64,000 nt of DNA from Arctopsyche grandis (lineage: Eukaryota > Arthropoda > Insecta > Trichoptera > Hydropsychidae): assembly GCF_051622035.1 (NCBI RefSeq), contig NC_135366.1, positions 9,269,001 to 9,333,000 on the forward strand, in the 5' to 3' direction. Under the pieces are notes generated by a model. It searched no databases, had not been told where the DNA came from, and saw only the letters and a program-made list of their open reading frames with translations. Both the position numbers and the translations under genes were made by a program. Position 1 is the first letter of the stretch. Every line of letters starts with the position of its first letter. Shown piece after piece: positions 39,147-55,499 of the stretch.

Positions 39147-39694
39147 ATACAAACATAAGTATAAAGTTGACGTTAAATTTACGTGCAGGCAGATAAATAT
39201 CTAATGGCTTGAATTCGTAGTATTTCAATAATTGTATGGCACATTTCTGCAATCAATTACCTAGGGGAGTGAAAATATTACGATTAGATTTGATTTTTTT
39301 TATTTTTATATCTCGTGATGGTCATTGCGACAATGCGTGTCTGGAACATGTGTTCGATTCCGAGAAAAACCATTACAATCCATATCAAATGGATGATCTG
39401 CGCAGATGAGCTGTGACCGACACCCGTTATGTGGACGGGCGGTCGAACGCGACCCCGAGCCTCGTGGGGACCAATTCGACACTCATTAGTATGCGAATTG
39501 GCATTCATACATAGAGAAAACCAAAATAAAAGGTTCAAAAAGTACTGTAATATAAGTGCAATATCGAGTTTTCCTCGGTCACGTTTCTAGCCAGGCGCGA
39601 TCAAAAAGTATGGAGACCAAATATGTAAATGTCAATCCATCTAAACCCTACAATGTTAAATTTCAATATAGATAATTCACCACTACAATTTATC

Positions 39695-40063
39695 CGGTAC
39701 ACACCGTTCTACCAACTTGCAATATCTTAAGACTCGTTTTCTCAACTTTACGTCTTCTTAAACGGGAGTTGTATATTGTATACAATTTTTTTCTTATACA
39801 TGTTCATATGTAATATATTTAATATATGAGATCATTCATAGATTTTTAAGCTATTTTAGCTTTACCTTTAAATCGTTTAAAAAACGTTTAAAAATCAATT
39901 CTTACGGTATTTTTTTAATAGTTAATGTTTATCTCGTAAAATAAGTATTTCACTATGTAAAACATTTTCGTATATGTATTTTGTATATATACAAACTCGA
40001 CAACGAAAAAGTTGGGAAAACGAGTCTTGAGATATTGCAAGTTCGTGGAACGAGGTAGACCCC
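39695..40063. mobile_element. Fold-back MITE, copy 2, with perfect 8-bp duplication
   Basis: Arms: left from CGGTACACACCGTTCTACC with TTGCAATATCTTAAGACTCG, right (read inward) GGGGTCTACCTCGTTCCACG with TTGCAATATCTCAAGACTCG. Flanks AATTTATC at 39687-39694 and 40064-40071 are identical. Eight-bp duplication suggests hAT or P superfamily. Same family as 22215-22910. Confidence 0.88.
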
Positions 40064-40078
40064 AATTTATCGTTCTTA

Positions 40079-40672
40079 CGAGCAAGATTGGATGAATATA
40101 CTTTTGCAACTAAGTTTATGTTTCTGGTACCATCCCCATGCCTCATGTACATTCATAAAATCATCCAAAAAAGACATTTTAACTGAACAGACTACGGCAT
40201 ACAAATACAGTTAGGAAGCTCGTGATTGGTAAAATCTACAATTAGCACTCTAGAGATAATTTTCATTGACTGAATGATGATCAAAAGCAAAACAAATTTA
40301 TTAAAGTTAAGTATTATAAAATTTTTACTATAATTCAAAATAAATTATATACTATTGGTAATTCACCACGAGAATTCATTGCTGTTAAGAGCAGATTGAA
40401 TGAGTAAACTTTTGCAACTAAGTTTATGTTTCTGATACCATCCCCATGCCTCATATGGAACTATCCACAATATACATTTTAACTGAACAAACTACCGGAT
40501 ACTAGTATAGTTGAGAAGCTCACGATTCAGACATGAGTTTGCTTGGGTAAAATTTAGAATTAGCACTCTAGAGATAATAAGATATAAGTGGTTGAATGAT
40601 GATCAAAAGTGAAACAAATTTTACATACGTATTATAAAAATAATACTATAATTCAAAATAAATTATAAATAT
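40079..40672 (+). repeat. Diverged direct duplication, two units of about 285 bp
   Basis: Unit 1 (about 40079-40360) and unit 2 (about 40385-40672) share CTTTTGCAACTAAGTTTATG, TACCATCCCCATGCCTCAT, TTAGCACTCTAGAGATAAT, TGAATGATGATCAAAAG and ACTATAATTCAAAATAAATT in the same order. No coding seen. Confidence 0.88.
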
Positions 40673-40679
40673 TTAGTTT

Positions 40680-42950
40680 AAAATGAAAACAAAACTGTCT
40701 TTTTTTCAATTATAGGATATTTAAGTGGATGGATCAAACTTGCAAGCAGGGATAGTTTAGAATAACTAACATTCACATTACCATACTGAAATTTCGAGTA
40801 TTTTTAAATCACACCTCGCAGACGTAATATTGGCGAAACAATTCAAGCGCTATTATCAATGTCGAAACTGACATTTTGACCTTCGCACAACTCGGTATGA
40901 CAATAGAAAGTGCTGTGAGTGAGGAAGCCCCCAGCTGATTTTGTTTGCCGTATCCGAGAGATCGACCTGGGTACTCACTCCTACCTACTACAATAAACGC
41001 AGCATCATCCTCATTTCTAACTGAAAATAGACTCGTAAATGTCGTGCCAAGAAATAGCGGTTTCCTTCTGAAGTAGTCGTGATTTAAATGAAATTAAACC
41101 TTTTGTTGAAAATGCCCCATTGCGAGCGTCGGGCACGTGGGCCGTTTCGCAACTATAACGTGATCCAAATTATATACCTACCTATAATATATATTTTTTA
41201 TTATCAAAACATACATACATTTTATCTAACGGTTTTACTGTGATTTGAAAAATTCAACTTCATTTATAATACATATGTACATATATTAATATACTTAAAG
41301 TATATTAAACACATTAAACTGCTATACACACGGGTTGTATAGATACAGAAACACACTACTTATGTGAAAAACGTAATTTTAGTTCCCGAATATTACTAAT
41401 TCGTATGTACATACATATGTAGGTACATCGACTCGATACTCTCCGACCAGTCTAGGTCACGCTAATGAAAAGATTGCGTGATTTTTTCATATCAGGATCT
41501 AAATCGAAAGATTAGACAAAATATTGTTACCATTTTGCGTTAGGGGAGGGTCAAATCCGTTCGTGTATTACGGTAGAAACCGATAGATAATAGTAATAGT
41601 AAAATAATAGGTATTCGACAATCGTTTAATGCGATAACTTGCACACACGCCTGAAGATAAATTAAAATTATTTAATAATATAGTACAATTTGAGCGTGCA
41701 TATTTTAGGATGAGATATTTACGAGTTGACGACCTTTGCTTTTTGCACGGCAGCCGTAATCTGAGATGCACTTCAAGTGCAATAATTTTTGAATGAATCA
41801 TTCGCGTTCGTGTTGCTACAACACTTTTCATGTTGAAGATGCAAATTATAACTATAAAAATGTATATATATGTAAACCTAACGTGCAAAAATAAACGAAT
41901 TCCTCTGTTGACTAGACTCAATTTTGCACTAAATTTACTCTCATATTAATTTATCGAGAAATAAATTGCAAACTCCGTGCTATTACTTCGTAAACATGTA
42001 TGTCGCTCGTAAATTACACATAAATTGTATCATTTCTGAATTATTATTCGCATTCATGCGATGCAATTTTGATGAAAATCCCAAAGCTCTTTCACATTCG
42101 AAATGTAAATCGGTGACTGAGTAATGCGTATTATAAACACCGTTCATTTTCCACCACAGAATAATCACTTTTTTAATATTTTTTTTGTTGTCAAGTTGAA
42201 AAAAATAAACACATCGAATGGTTGCTTTCGTTTGGACAGCGGTCAGAATTTCGTTGCCTAGGAGAGTTGTAGAAGTGTATAGGAGACGTGTGGACTGTGG
42301 ACATCCCGACAAGCGGTACATAAGGTGATAACGGTGCACCACCAACAATGCAAGACGATATCATTAGATGACTCAGCATCATATAAGAAGACTCACTGCA
42401 ACTTGCAGCTGCGGGCCAGAACTGTTCAACTTCTTGATTTTCCCCGTAGTCCCATATGTATAATATGCACGCATGAACAATACATACGTGCATATTATAC
42501 ATGTATGATAAGAATGTGAATCAAACACGTATTCAAGGGGATAGCGGGGAGAGAGAGAGATATCAGCTTTAGATCACCTCCTCCCCATTTCCAGCCACCA
42601 AATTTTATTTCAAATGAATAACTTGATTAATTTCTTTGAACAAAACACTTTTACGTAGAAAAATTAAACTATAGAGGACGATATTTTTTTTTCAAACAGA
42701 AACAAACAGCATTACAATGTACATAACATATACATATAAAGCGCAAGATCTATATAAAACGGAATTACATGAATAGCTTGTAGAACAGGGATTAATGTTA
42801 AATTAATTAATGGCATTACTGATCTTGTTTGATAAATAAGGATTATCAATTATATAATTCAAAAGTACAAAAAAAACATAAATCATAAATTTTTCTCCTA
42901 GATTACAAAACGATCATTGTGAAGAAATCTGGAATTACAGAAAGAATAGA
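40680..42950. other. AT-rich intergenic DNA
   Basis: Frames of up to 121 codons (41568-42502, minus) overlap one another in different phases and carry no recognised domain, so they are not called. Contains the hairpin at 42456. Confidence 0.5.
42456..42502. repeat. Perfect 16-bp-arm hairpin
   Basis: ATGTATAATATGCACG (42456-42471) and CGTGCATATTATACAT (42487-42502) with a 15-nt loop. Confidence 0.85.
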
Positions 42951-43560
42951 ATTATTTTATTTATTTGTTCTAGATAATTAAGATACATACATATGTACAC
43001 TTGATAGATAGGACTATAAACAGTATTAATAAATTCCAGATGACTTATAAATTAATTGAAAAGCAAGATGATAGTATTATGGGATTTAAAGGGTTGGATA
43101 ATCTAAAACTGAAACCCAAATTTCTATATGCATTGCTTATTATTAAATTAATATGAAAACGATAGTTAAGATAATTTTTCTATCGAGTAAAACGCCAAGA
43201 TTTTTCACACGATCAGCCCCAAGTATTTCATTAATATCGATTAGAAATTTTCTTTTGTTATTATTTTTTATATTATATGATGTATTGAAATGGGTTTTTA
43301 CCTTTAAATAAATAAATATTAAAAGACAACTGGTGATTAAAACGGTAAGTATTTAGTGAACGAGTCCAAGTTTATTTGTAAGTTCAGACAGTCTTCAATG
43401 GCAGATTTTTTTTTAAATTTTCATGTCATCAGAAAATACCAAAAATACGAGATCAAGAAGCTGGATCCGATGTCGTTAATATAAATAATAAATAGCAGAG
43501 GACCTAAATTAGAACCTTGGGGTACTCCTGAGGATAAATTCTAAAACGGGATATGCTTTT
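42950..43560 (-). mobile_element. Non-LTR retrotransposon fragment with RT core
   Basis: Minus strand from about 43540 reads SSGVPQGSNLGPLLFIIYIN DI, the hallmark RT motif of Jockey/CR1-type LINEs, then FSDDMKI in place of the catalytic (F/Y)ADD, and further on ILGADRVKNLGVLLDRKI. Frameshifts and stops throughout. A minus-strand AATAAATAAAATA tail at about 42965-42950 marks its 3' end. Dead, 5'-truncated and internally deleted. Confidence 0.85.
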
Positions 43561-45104
43561 TATTAATATTTATATAAAGAAATATTATACAAAACGCCTC
43601 TGCAAATATTAATTTTAGCACTATTGACCGTCGCATTGTCTACGAATTACGAATACGTCGCATTTTACATCGGTTAAAAAAGCTCGGAACTATCAAATCG
43701 AAATTTATTTATTTTAATTTCAATTGTTTTAAATTCACCTATTGTTTGTATTTGATTGCAAAATATTAGTTTATTATTAAAAAATCATAGTTTCTGTTCT
43801 GAAAAGGTATGAAAATTTGCCTGTTTCTAGTTATGGCTTACGGGATAGGGATCGAATACAACGACAAATAAATTTCAAACCTTCAATTGAAATTAAATAA
43901 TTAACCTTGTAAATAATTTGAGCGACTACATATAATCACGGTCACTGTGTAATTTAATAATTTCGTAGTTGATACGTGTGATTGACGTTGCGTATAATTT
44001 ATATTGCATATTTGACATTCATCCGGTTTCGTTTGATTAAAGCTAGCTCGCGCATTATTCATATACACACATCGAATTTTTCCCCATATATTCAATGATT
44101 TTCAAATTCGGATGTTTTTTATTATTACTCCACTTTTGTTCTAATTTCATCCGGTGTCGCCTCAAAGAGACTTGTTACCTTTCTTCTGAACGTAATATTT
44201 TTAATTGTGCAGTCGAGATCGGTGGCTGGAAAACTCCTGGTAAGTTAATAAGCACTACCTACCTTCAGTAAGTCGAGTTTGTCAATGCTTTTTGCCAGCG
44301 TTGCCTCGTTCTTATTTACCGCTGTGTACCGACAGCTCTCTCACCTCGTTCTATTTGTCTGTTTTGCGAAAGCCAACTCACTCACTTCTCGGAGAGTCGA
44401 ACGAACCGACGACCGGGATAATGAAGTGCCCACTTTACCGAACGCCGACTTGATAAAACTGTAGCCAAAGACTGGAAGATCAAATTTGCACGTTTTATTT
44501 ACTCGGCCAGGTCGGCTCGTGCTGCGGATGGCATTCCGAGAAAACATCATCAATCTCGATTGCAAAAAAGTAGTCAATATCTATTGTCCAGTGCGTTACT
44601 TTCACTTTAGAAAAGGAAAAATGTCGATACGACAGTAGCGTGATCGATTCGCTCACACGTGCGCAATTTGAATAGCTCTAAATATGATTATACTCGTAGT
44701 CAACAAAAAATAAAAATAAATATCACATTTCTTTCTCATCATGTAATATCAAATGTATTCAAAATTAAACCGCTAAAAATATGAATCTCATATCATCACT
44801 TTTTAACCCAAACGATGACAAGCCAATAATATTCGATATGGTCATCCGTGAGCTCTTGTTGTTTATAACGCTCATTTTAAAATGTCAAACCGTTTCGCCG
44901 TATCATTTTCTAATATCCAAGTCTAATGTCCGTAAAATAGAGGAGGCCGCACACAACACAACACAACGATGAAATTCGCTCGCTCTATCAAAATTCAATT
45001 TGGCGCACATTGCTTTCTCGTTAAGTAAATAGTAAAAAAGTCGTACCTAGCGTTACTTAAAAGAAATTGCCACAGATATACACATGTACGTGTAATCCAA
45101 ATTG
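43561..45104. other. Intergenic DNA with a moderately GC-rich patch
   Basis: The patch at 44210-44560 (GACCGGGATAATGAAGTGCC, CTCGGCCAGGTCGGCTCG) has frames on both strands but no domain. Function unknown. Confidence 0.45.
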
Positions 45105-45372
<268 letters not shown>

Positions 45373-46829
45373 ATATCTACATCACTCAGATTTGAACGGT
45401 CCACTTTATTTTCAAATATAAATTGAACAATTCTAGAAACATTCATAACAAACAAACAACTCGTGAACAACTAAGCTTAAAGCGCTCCAATTTTTTAACA
45501 ATACAAAACGTTAAAGAAAACTCGATCAAACAAATTTCAACTCAAAACTGGAAAGGCCTCAGGTGTATATAGCATAGCTTTAATGAAAATTAAGTTATTC
45601 AAAATAATTTTAATGGTCAACCAATTCTAGAATGCAGAGTTTCAATCAAGATTAAGCAAAATTAACTCATTAAAAGAGACCGAAATCTAAAATTGTGTTC
45701 GCTCGAAATAACATTTGTAATTTCTTCCAAGGCGATGACAGAAGAAATACAATTTATTTGCATATTTAAAAAAGTTTATAAATACACAAGAACAGATGAC
45801 ACAAATGACAAAAGGTGTATCGATTGGGTCATGTCATACATATGTATGTAAGTACATAAATAATTCTAAAGAAATTGACTTAACCTGACCCTTACAAAGA
45901 CAACAAAGTAAGGTAACAAAGGCAACTATTTTTTAGATCAACCAATGTCAATAGATCTGTTTAAATGTACATACCGTATGTGTTCTATATGTATAATACA
46001 AAGTTCATCTGACCGACTTATCAGATTTGAAGTATACGAATAATTTGTGTACAAAATCAGCAGACTCGTTTCGTCACACGCTTTTTCCACATTGTCCCGT
46101 TTGATGGCGAAAATTTCCATAACACAGCGAGCACTTACAGCAATTTTATACGACCGACAGGAAGAGGTCGATTGCGAATGTCAAAAAATAAACAAATTTA
46201 GCACAGATACTTGAGGATAATGGGTCATTTCGCGAACTCTCTCGGTTGACACACCTTCGCTGGAAAATGCGAGCAAATTGGTACCACAGACCACGGTGTC
46301 GATTACGGTAAAGCAATATATCACAATGGGAACCGGTCGAGGATCAGATATGCGTTTCGGTGGCAGGATGCTGCCTCCTTCGTCAGGGCGTGACGCGTGT
46401 GGTGTCCCGTGCCAAGCGACAAAATTAAGCGACTGTACCGTAACCGGTTTCATTCAGTTTCACCACACATCTAGTAAAAAAGTATCTATCTATACGACTG
46501 ACCGGCTCGATTTAACCCGACTACCTACTAAATCGTCGATAGAAAACGGCAATAATGTGAATTTATCACATACGACAGTCTACATCGTAGACGTGCTTAA
46601 AAAGTACAAAGAATGCACGATTTAACAAATTAATTATAAAAATCATGATCAGAACTAACACTCTAATAGATATAATAATATTTTTCAAATTCAGTGAGAT
46701 AAAAAAGTGATGAAATTTTTTTTGAGACCTTACGATTTGTGACTATGATATATATTTCATTATAGAATGATAATGAAAATATATTCATAATAAAAAAAAT
46801 AGTCTACTGATGATCTTTCAACATTCCGT
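45373..46829. other. Intergenic DNA with unrecognised frames
   Basis: A region at 46180-46560 has overlapping frames on both strands (90 and 115 codons) and mixed composition; neither resembles a family I know. Rest is AT-rich. Confidence 0.45.
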
Positions 46830-47410
46830 TTTTGGTTAATATTACCGTTGAGTCGGATCAAAATTTATCGACTCCATCTTTATTTTATGATCCGACTCGG
46901 ACTCCAACTTGAAAACAACGATTTTAGTAAGATTTAAATTTTGACAGTGTATAAAATTGTTAGCAATAAAAATAAAAAATTTCAAAATATAAAATAATTA
47001 AAGGAATTAAAAATATTATTTTATTCAACTATTGGCAATAAAATAGACATAAATAAAAAGTAAGAAGATTAATAGTGTATGTGTATTAATTTCAAACAAA
47101 AATAAATCAATGTGAAAAATGAGAGTAAAAAAGTATGAGAAATTCGGTTTTAGCCACAAAAAATTAAAATACTTGCAGTTCAACGAGTTTGTTTATAACA
47201 TAATTTAAATACATTTTATAAAGAAATTATTCAATTTCAATTTATTATTGGGTTTACTATTAATAAAAGAAAACAATAAAACGGAGTCAGAGTCGGTTGA
47301 TTTTTTACGACTACTACTCCGTTTGAAATGATCCGAATCCAAAGCCTTAGTTTTTACTCAAATTTGGTTTAAAATATCACGGTTTTAGTGCACCCCTCTA
47401 ATCTGTCAAT
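46830..47410. repeat. GAGTCGGA-motif repeat, probable MITE relic
   Basis: Recurring, partly inverted GAGTCGGATC, GATCCGACTCGGACTCC, CGGAGTCAGAGTCGG and CTACTCCG...GATCCGAATCC. The family is reminiscent of GGAGTCGGAGTCGG repeats seen in arthropods. Ends not defined. Confidence 0.45.
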
Positions 47411-48699
47411 TTGCTCTAAAATTAAAGTGATAATCAATTTTAAGCTATTTTAGGAGACACAGATGATCATTATGGTAGTTAAAACCGTTGTTAAAAGATG
47501 TATGTATATATACATATATTGCCATTATTTAACATTTGAAGAAAACATGACTAAATCAAAAATATATTTAATTTCACTGTATTTTTTTTGTCACATCTCA
47601 TATGAGTATATGCTCCGATGAAAAATTGTTATATTATAAGATAATTTGCTTTACGACTGTTCGAGATGAAAATGTGGTAGGGAAAACTTGAACGCGTGGG
47701 CGATTACGTTTTAATACATAAATACGTCACATGCGCGAACGAATGCTTAAACTCTCATATTTACAACATTTTAGAGTATCAAATGGAGTTTTAAGGGAGA
47801 GTGTAGCATGATGCGGGTGTCTTGTGTTCACCCATCGTAATCTGAGCTGAATTACCTACTGAAATTACATCTGGACATCATCCGGGATCCTCTTCGTCGA
47901 ACCTGTCGTTGAAAGAACCTATCAAGTACCTATTAAATCGGGGTAAGTATTTAATTTAAACGAATATAGAATCTTACGTTACGCTTCGTTTTCATTAAAT
48001 CGATGATTTTTCTGATTTGCAATAAGCTGATTAGCATTCGATATTTGAATTTATAAGTCGAAAGTGGGAGACTACTTTTTTTGCAATAAAAATGTGTCAA
48101 CGTTTTTGATTTAAAACAGTATAAATTATTGAATCTAATAATTGTGTAAGACGCTAAAAACAACATACTGAAATTGATTTTTTTTTTTGTTTAATATTTA
48201 TTGGGGACTTTCCCAACGTTAATATGTCAGTTTACAAGCAAGAATTCTAAACACAATTCTGGTTTTTTTGATAATCTTGATTCATTGAAGAATTCATTTT
48301 AATCTATTAAATATTTCAAACAATATGGAATCTTAATTGTTCAACACTTCACAACAATAGCGACCTATCAATGAAAGAATTATAGCTCAATTAAGATCAC
48401 TATTAAACGCATACTATTAAACTATTATGTATAATATTTTATCACACTTTTGTACGGTTTGATATCGAATTCAAATTACAATTCCTCACAGTATCTATAC
48501 TTAACACCAATTCTCATTTTACATATTTTATCCACATAACTACGGAGTTAATAGTTTCAAAATAAACACTTAATTTAAAATCGTATCGCAAAATAAATAT
48601 AATAAAATTTTTCCGATTATGATTATCTATAATTTTGGCAATACATACATAGATAATTATATGTTTATTCAAATCTACGTTAAAGGAATGCGGTCAAAT

Positions 48700-49130
48700 C
48701 TTTAATATAATATATGCATTGGATGGGATGGCGCCGTTTAATTTATCCATTGATAACTTTAATGGCGAAAAAGTAGTAGTAAAAATCACGTTTTTTTCTT
48801 CTCTTAACGATTTTTTGTATTATTTATGCACACAAGGTGGAAAAAATACGCGAGAAACAAAAACAACAGTAGGTGAGTGTATAAAGCTGACAGTCGTAAA
48901 AATTAAACGTGCGCGTTGTCTTTTTCGTGATTATTGGTAATTTATGCGGTGTGCCGGCAGACGGACATTCCTGACGTCGGGTGACATCTTATTTATGGTG
49001 ACATCCGGCCGTGGCCGATTTGAATATTGAAATTGAAGCGACTGCGTGTATGGGTTTGAACCCTGACCCCGCCAGATAAAAGATCTCTCGAGAAGAAGAC
49101 GAGGAAAAAAAAGACCGCGCAAAAGTGATA
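48700..49130. other. GC-richer block, possible conserved noncoding element
   Basis: ATGGGATGGCGCCGTTTAAT, TTATCCATTGATAACTTTAATGG and, at 48950-49030, GTGCCGGCAGACGG with repeated GTGACATC. A Sox-type CCATTG-like core is present. No domain in the overlapping frames. Confidence 0.28.
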
Positions 49131-52040
49131 ATTTTAGACAGCGCCGAGAGCCTGCGCTGAGCGTTGATGAAATAGTAACTAGATATTAAAGCAATGCAAC
49201 ACCTGCATTGTGCATACAAAAACTTCAATACAATATTTGGCTATTATATTAAATTTAAAAAATTATAAATTAAAAAATTATAAATTAAAAAATCAGTCTA
49301 TGAAAGTATCTAAAATGCTTTAAAATCCTACCATTTAGATATATAATTTGGCTGTCGAGATAAAATAGTGTTTGAATATTAATAATATTCGTGTTGATAA
49401 CATTCCAATAAAATCAAGTTTTTCAAAGATTTCATACCGTTCTGCATTCTTTTCCTAGATTTTTGCTCAAAATTTAAAAATTAAATATATCCTGACAAAT
49501 TCAGTTAATTAATTATCAGTGTATTTGAATTAAGTTTGTATTTTTCGTAACACCTCAAGTTTTGTGAAAAAATCCTTATAATAGTTTGAAAAATTCATCG
49601 TGATGGGAAACATCTAATTTGATAGTGGGCTTGGCATCCTTGATAATCTGACTGATGATAATGATATAATTGATGTTGTGTTCGAGCATCCGTGTTACTT
49701 CTATACACAAAAATCATGATAAATTTCCTGTTCTGATATCGGCCAAAAATCTCTCTCCGGCTCTCCAGTTTCGTCTCATATTGTGGGCCCCCCCGTGATG
49801 ATACATGACTTTTTGACATGCTGAATAATGCATCCCGAATAATATGGAATAAATACTCGAGAATGAAAATATCAATATTTTTCAATGTCGAAACCGCGAC
49901 TAACGAAAATAAAAAATATGATTACCGAAATTGGTCAGCAAATTATTTATTAACGACTCAAATTACCGAAATAAACTATTCATAGAATCCTGAACGCGTC
50001 TTTTTTCTCAAAATAATAATAATATCGTGTGCATGATTTATAGATTTAAAAATTCCACTCAGAGAGCAGGTAGATTTTAATAAAGTCGTTCGTATTCGCT
50101 CAAGTACACACTATCAATAATGAAGTTTTTGTTTGCTACTGTCTAGCTTGATGTCAAATGCTGTGCGAAAAACTGGGCCAAGCTCTTCAAAATATCGGGG
50201 AGATCAAATCTTTACTTACTTACTTACATACAATTTTTCGCGTGGAAAGTTCAATTTCGTAATGCGTACAAAGCATCTTTAATTGAAGACAGGCAGGCAG
50301 TTGCGAAATCAATCGATGGAAAAAATCATTATCGAAAAGAATGATTTATGATCACAACTGACGAGTACCTTATATTACACACTAGCCGTCATTCTTATCG
50401 AAGATTTTAATTACTCAAAATATCCATATACATAAGTACGTATATTTTTCTCTCTTCAAAGTTTCGTAGACAAGCAATGACGTCTTCGGTAGAAGTTTCG
50501 TCTATCAAATATGTGATAAATCCATTCGAATATCGATTTTAAATTTTCGCACAGATGTTCCACCAAACTGACTGAAACCTCAATAACTAACCTACAGCAA
50601 TCAAATAACGGTACATTACGAGTTTTCGATATGCTCGTCATTTCGGGTCTAGGTCAATATACATATGAAAAAAAAACATCCGCGCGTACACAATCGATGA
50701 TTTTATTTTAGATCATTTTTTGCACGGACACGTATAGTTCTCATTTATTGCATAATAACAAAACGGTTTGTTCGCGCAATAAAAGGCATTTTTATCAAAT
50801 CTCCACAGGTGGAGAATGTTGATTGCTTTTTGAAATCAAACTTTTTACGGCGAGCTTTTGTTGTTTAACGACTCGCACTAAACACCACGTAAAACATTTA
50901 CACTGTAACATCGCGGAACAAATAACACGCGACCTTTATTGTCTGTGCGATTCTCAAACGTCTTTTATCGGCCGTTTCCTTCAATTGACGATTACTTTGA
51001 TACCTTAATTAAATTGCACCCGGCCGTCGAATGCTCATTGCCAAATAATTGGATCCATAACTTAAAGAAAATGATACTAAATACTACCCGAAAAAATTCA
51101 AACTCCTCTGGAAAACAGATATCATTACAATATATAGTATATACAAATATACATTGTAATAATATACAAATCAAAGGTTTAAACTTCTTCGCCAAATAAA
51201 TTAGGAATGTCTTCAAAGGGCATCTCGATCGAATATTTGAAAGCCGCATTTGGGGTTCGATGCGGTCAAGAAAACCGGTAGCCATCGACGGGAAAAAACC
51301 ACAATGGAGTTGGAACAATATAACATGAAATCGATAAGTATCTGGCAATTAAACATTTATTGGGTGAGCCGTGCTTTTAACTGCCGGGCGCAAGATCTAA
51401 TTTCACGCCATCAAAGACCAACGCGGAAAAAACAAACCGAACGCAATTCACTTATTGTATTTGCGCATTTCTGAGAAAAGTAAATACTGGTATTTACTGA
51501 GCAGTCGTAGATCTTATGGATGCAATTTAAAACTTAAAAGTATCCAATAATGCCTAGGAATGATTGAGTTTTGAAATTGTTAACAATACAATTTGGTTGT
51601 TTACGGCTTTTACATCAAGTCATTAGCTATGTTGATATACACACAATGGGCCGTAACTTATTTTTATTGAATGTTTAACTTTTGGAAAACATGATAATAT
51701 AATGTCGATTTGCTGTTTATCAAATTAGTGTTGAAAAGTTTACATTCAAAGCAAGTGGTAATATTTTTATTCAATATTATAGTTTTATAAGACGGAAATG
51801 ATTCACAGCAGCGATGTATTGTTGAAATATAAATAAATTATAGTCAGTCCAATCCTGAAGAAAAATACCATTCATGATTATGGCAAACTATTTTATCTAA
51901 TCTATGTATGTACATGTCAACTATTGGATCATAAGAAGTGTCTCTGAAAAATGTAGTTCCAATAACGACAAAACTGTGAATTTTCATTTTATTAAGTAAC
52001 AAGACCAATATATTATACTTAAATACCCATTACATGTATT
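49130..52040. other. AT-rich intergenic DNA
   Basis: No gene recognised. Frames of 96 codons (49595-49885, minus) and 118 codons (50992-51348, minus) lack domains. Confidence 0.5.
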
Positions 52041-52042
52041 AC

Positions 52043-54039
<1,997 letters not shown>

Positions 54040-54040
<1 letters not shown>

Positions 54041-54250
54041 ATAACACCCGAGCCGCCGGCCGCTATTATTTCAGAGGGTGAAATAAATTAATGTGTTATA
54101 AACAACGTGGAATCTTTCATCCCCCTTACCCCCAAACCAACGGTTCACATATTCGCGTATGTACCGAACGGGTACAAGCGCGAATCGTGTTGGTTTTTCG
54201 GCATTTCGAGTGTGTGGGGTTGGTGTGTGAATGTGTGCGACTATTTTAAG
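54040..54250. other. GC-richer block downstream of the Sox gene
   Basis: CACCCGAGCCGCCGGCCGC followed by CAAACCAACGGTTCACATATTCG and repeated GTGTG. No supported frame; candidate noncoding element. Confidence 0.22.
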
Positions 54251-54259
54251 CTGGGGTGA

Positions 54260-55499
54260 AAAGCTGCCAGAATTTATAACTTAGGAATTAAATAATTGTT
54301 TTTCATTTGAGGATTATTATTTGGAGTTAGACAATGAAATTATTTTGCCAAAAAATTCATTCAGCTAAGTTATTAAGAAGCGATTTAAAAATGTTATTTT
54401 GTAGCATTGTTTATATAATACAATTAGCTAAAGATATATATTTTAGTAGTAAATTAAAAAGCTTTTAAAATGCGATAATCATAATAATAGGTGTCACCGA
54501 ACAATGTGTAGGTTGATCATTTGTTGTAATATAGGATTACATTTCAGGTGCTTCTAACGTTAATTGTATTATAGAAAAAATATTAATTGAAATAAATAAC
54601 TTCAAAATAAAGGCAAAGTGTCATCGATAACATCTTTAAATTAAACGCAATAGTTATGTAAACAATAAAAATAAAATACGAAAATCCTGATTTAATTATT
54701 TAATTGAAAATAAAAAGGATGAATAATGAACATATATATATATCTATATACAAATTTTATTTCAAAAGAGACTAAATAGATTTTATTTTGTTAATTTGAC
54801 ATGTGCTTTTCAGTAATTACGCTAGTGATAAGCATTGTTATTGTTTATGATAAGTTATCGATATTTTATTATATCTTGTCAAATATATGAATAAATTTTA
54901 TATGCATGATCACATTTTTACCTGATTGTTTTTTATCAATCGAGTCTCCAACGAAGGAAGGTGAGGTCTTCAGGATAGTTTAGGATCACAATATAAAGAT
55001 GATTTCATGAAAACACAATTTTTTTAACTTCAAATCTCATATATTTTTATTCACTGACTATTAACACTCACTGCATAATGAAAAAAAGAACATAAAAATT
55101 TGTCTGTGAAGTCTTTTTTGTTTTGTTTTTAAATTTGGTGAACTTTTTTTGTACAATATAATGAGATAAATGAAGACATATTTTGGAATGTTTAATTAAG
55201 AGTTTCGGCATAGCGTCCTTAATAGTCACAGTCATCGGTATTTAAATTTACCGCATTTTTATCTTACTTACTAAATTCATTATTATTATTACATACTATA
55301 AATATTTACAAGTTGTTCGTATTTTTTGGTTTTACATATATACCATTCTCTCAGTCACTATCTCTTCTATCGTTCGCCCCTTTTTTGCAAGGTAATTTTT
55401 TTCATAATTTAAATTATATTTATACATATTCAATCGAATTTGTTCCTCACAATTTTAAATCGACTAACAACAACAAAATAACGAAACATATCAAATAAA
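54260..55499. other. AT-rich intergenic DNA downstream of the Sox gene
   Basis: No gene recognised; could include distal parts of a long Sox 3' UTR, but no clear polyadenylation cluster is seen. Confidence 0.45.

Noticed and set aside
46181..46625. Opposing frames of 90 and 115 codons
   Set aside because: No recognisable domain or splice context; mixed composition alone is not evidence of coding.
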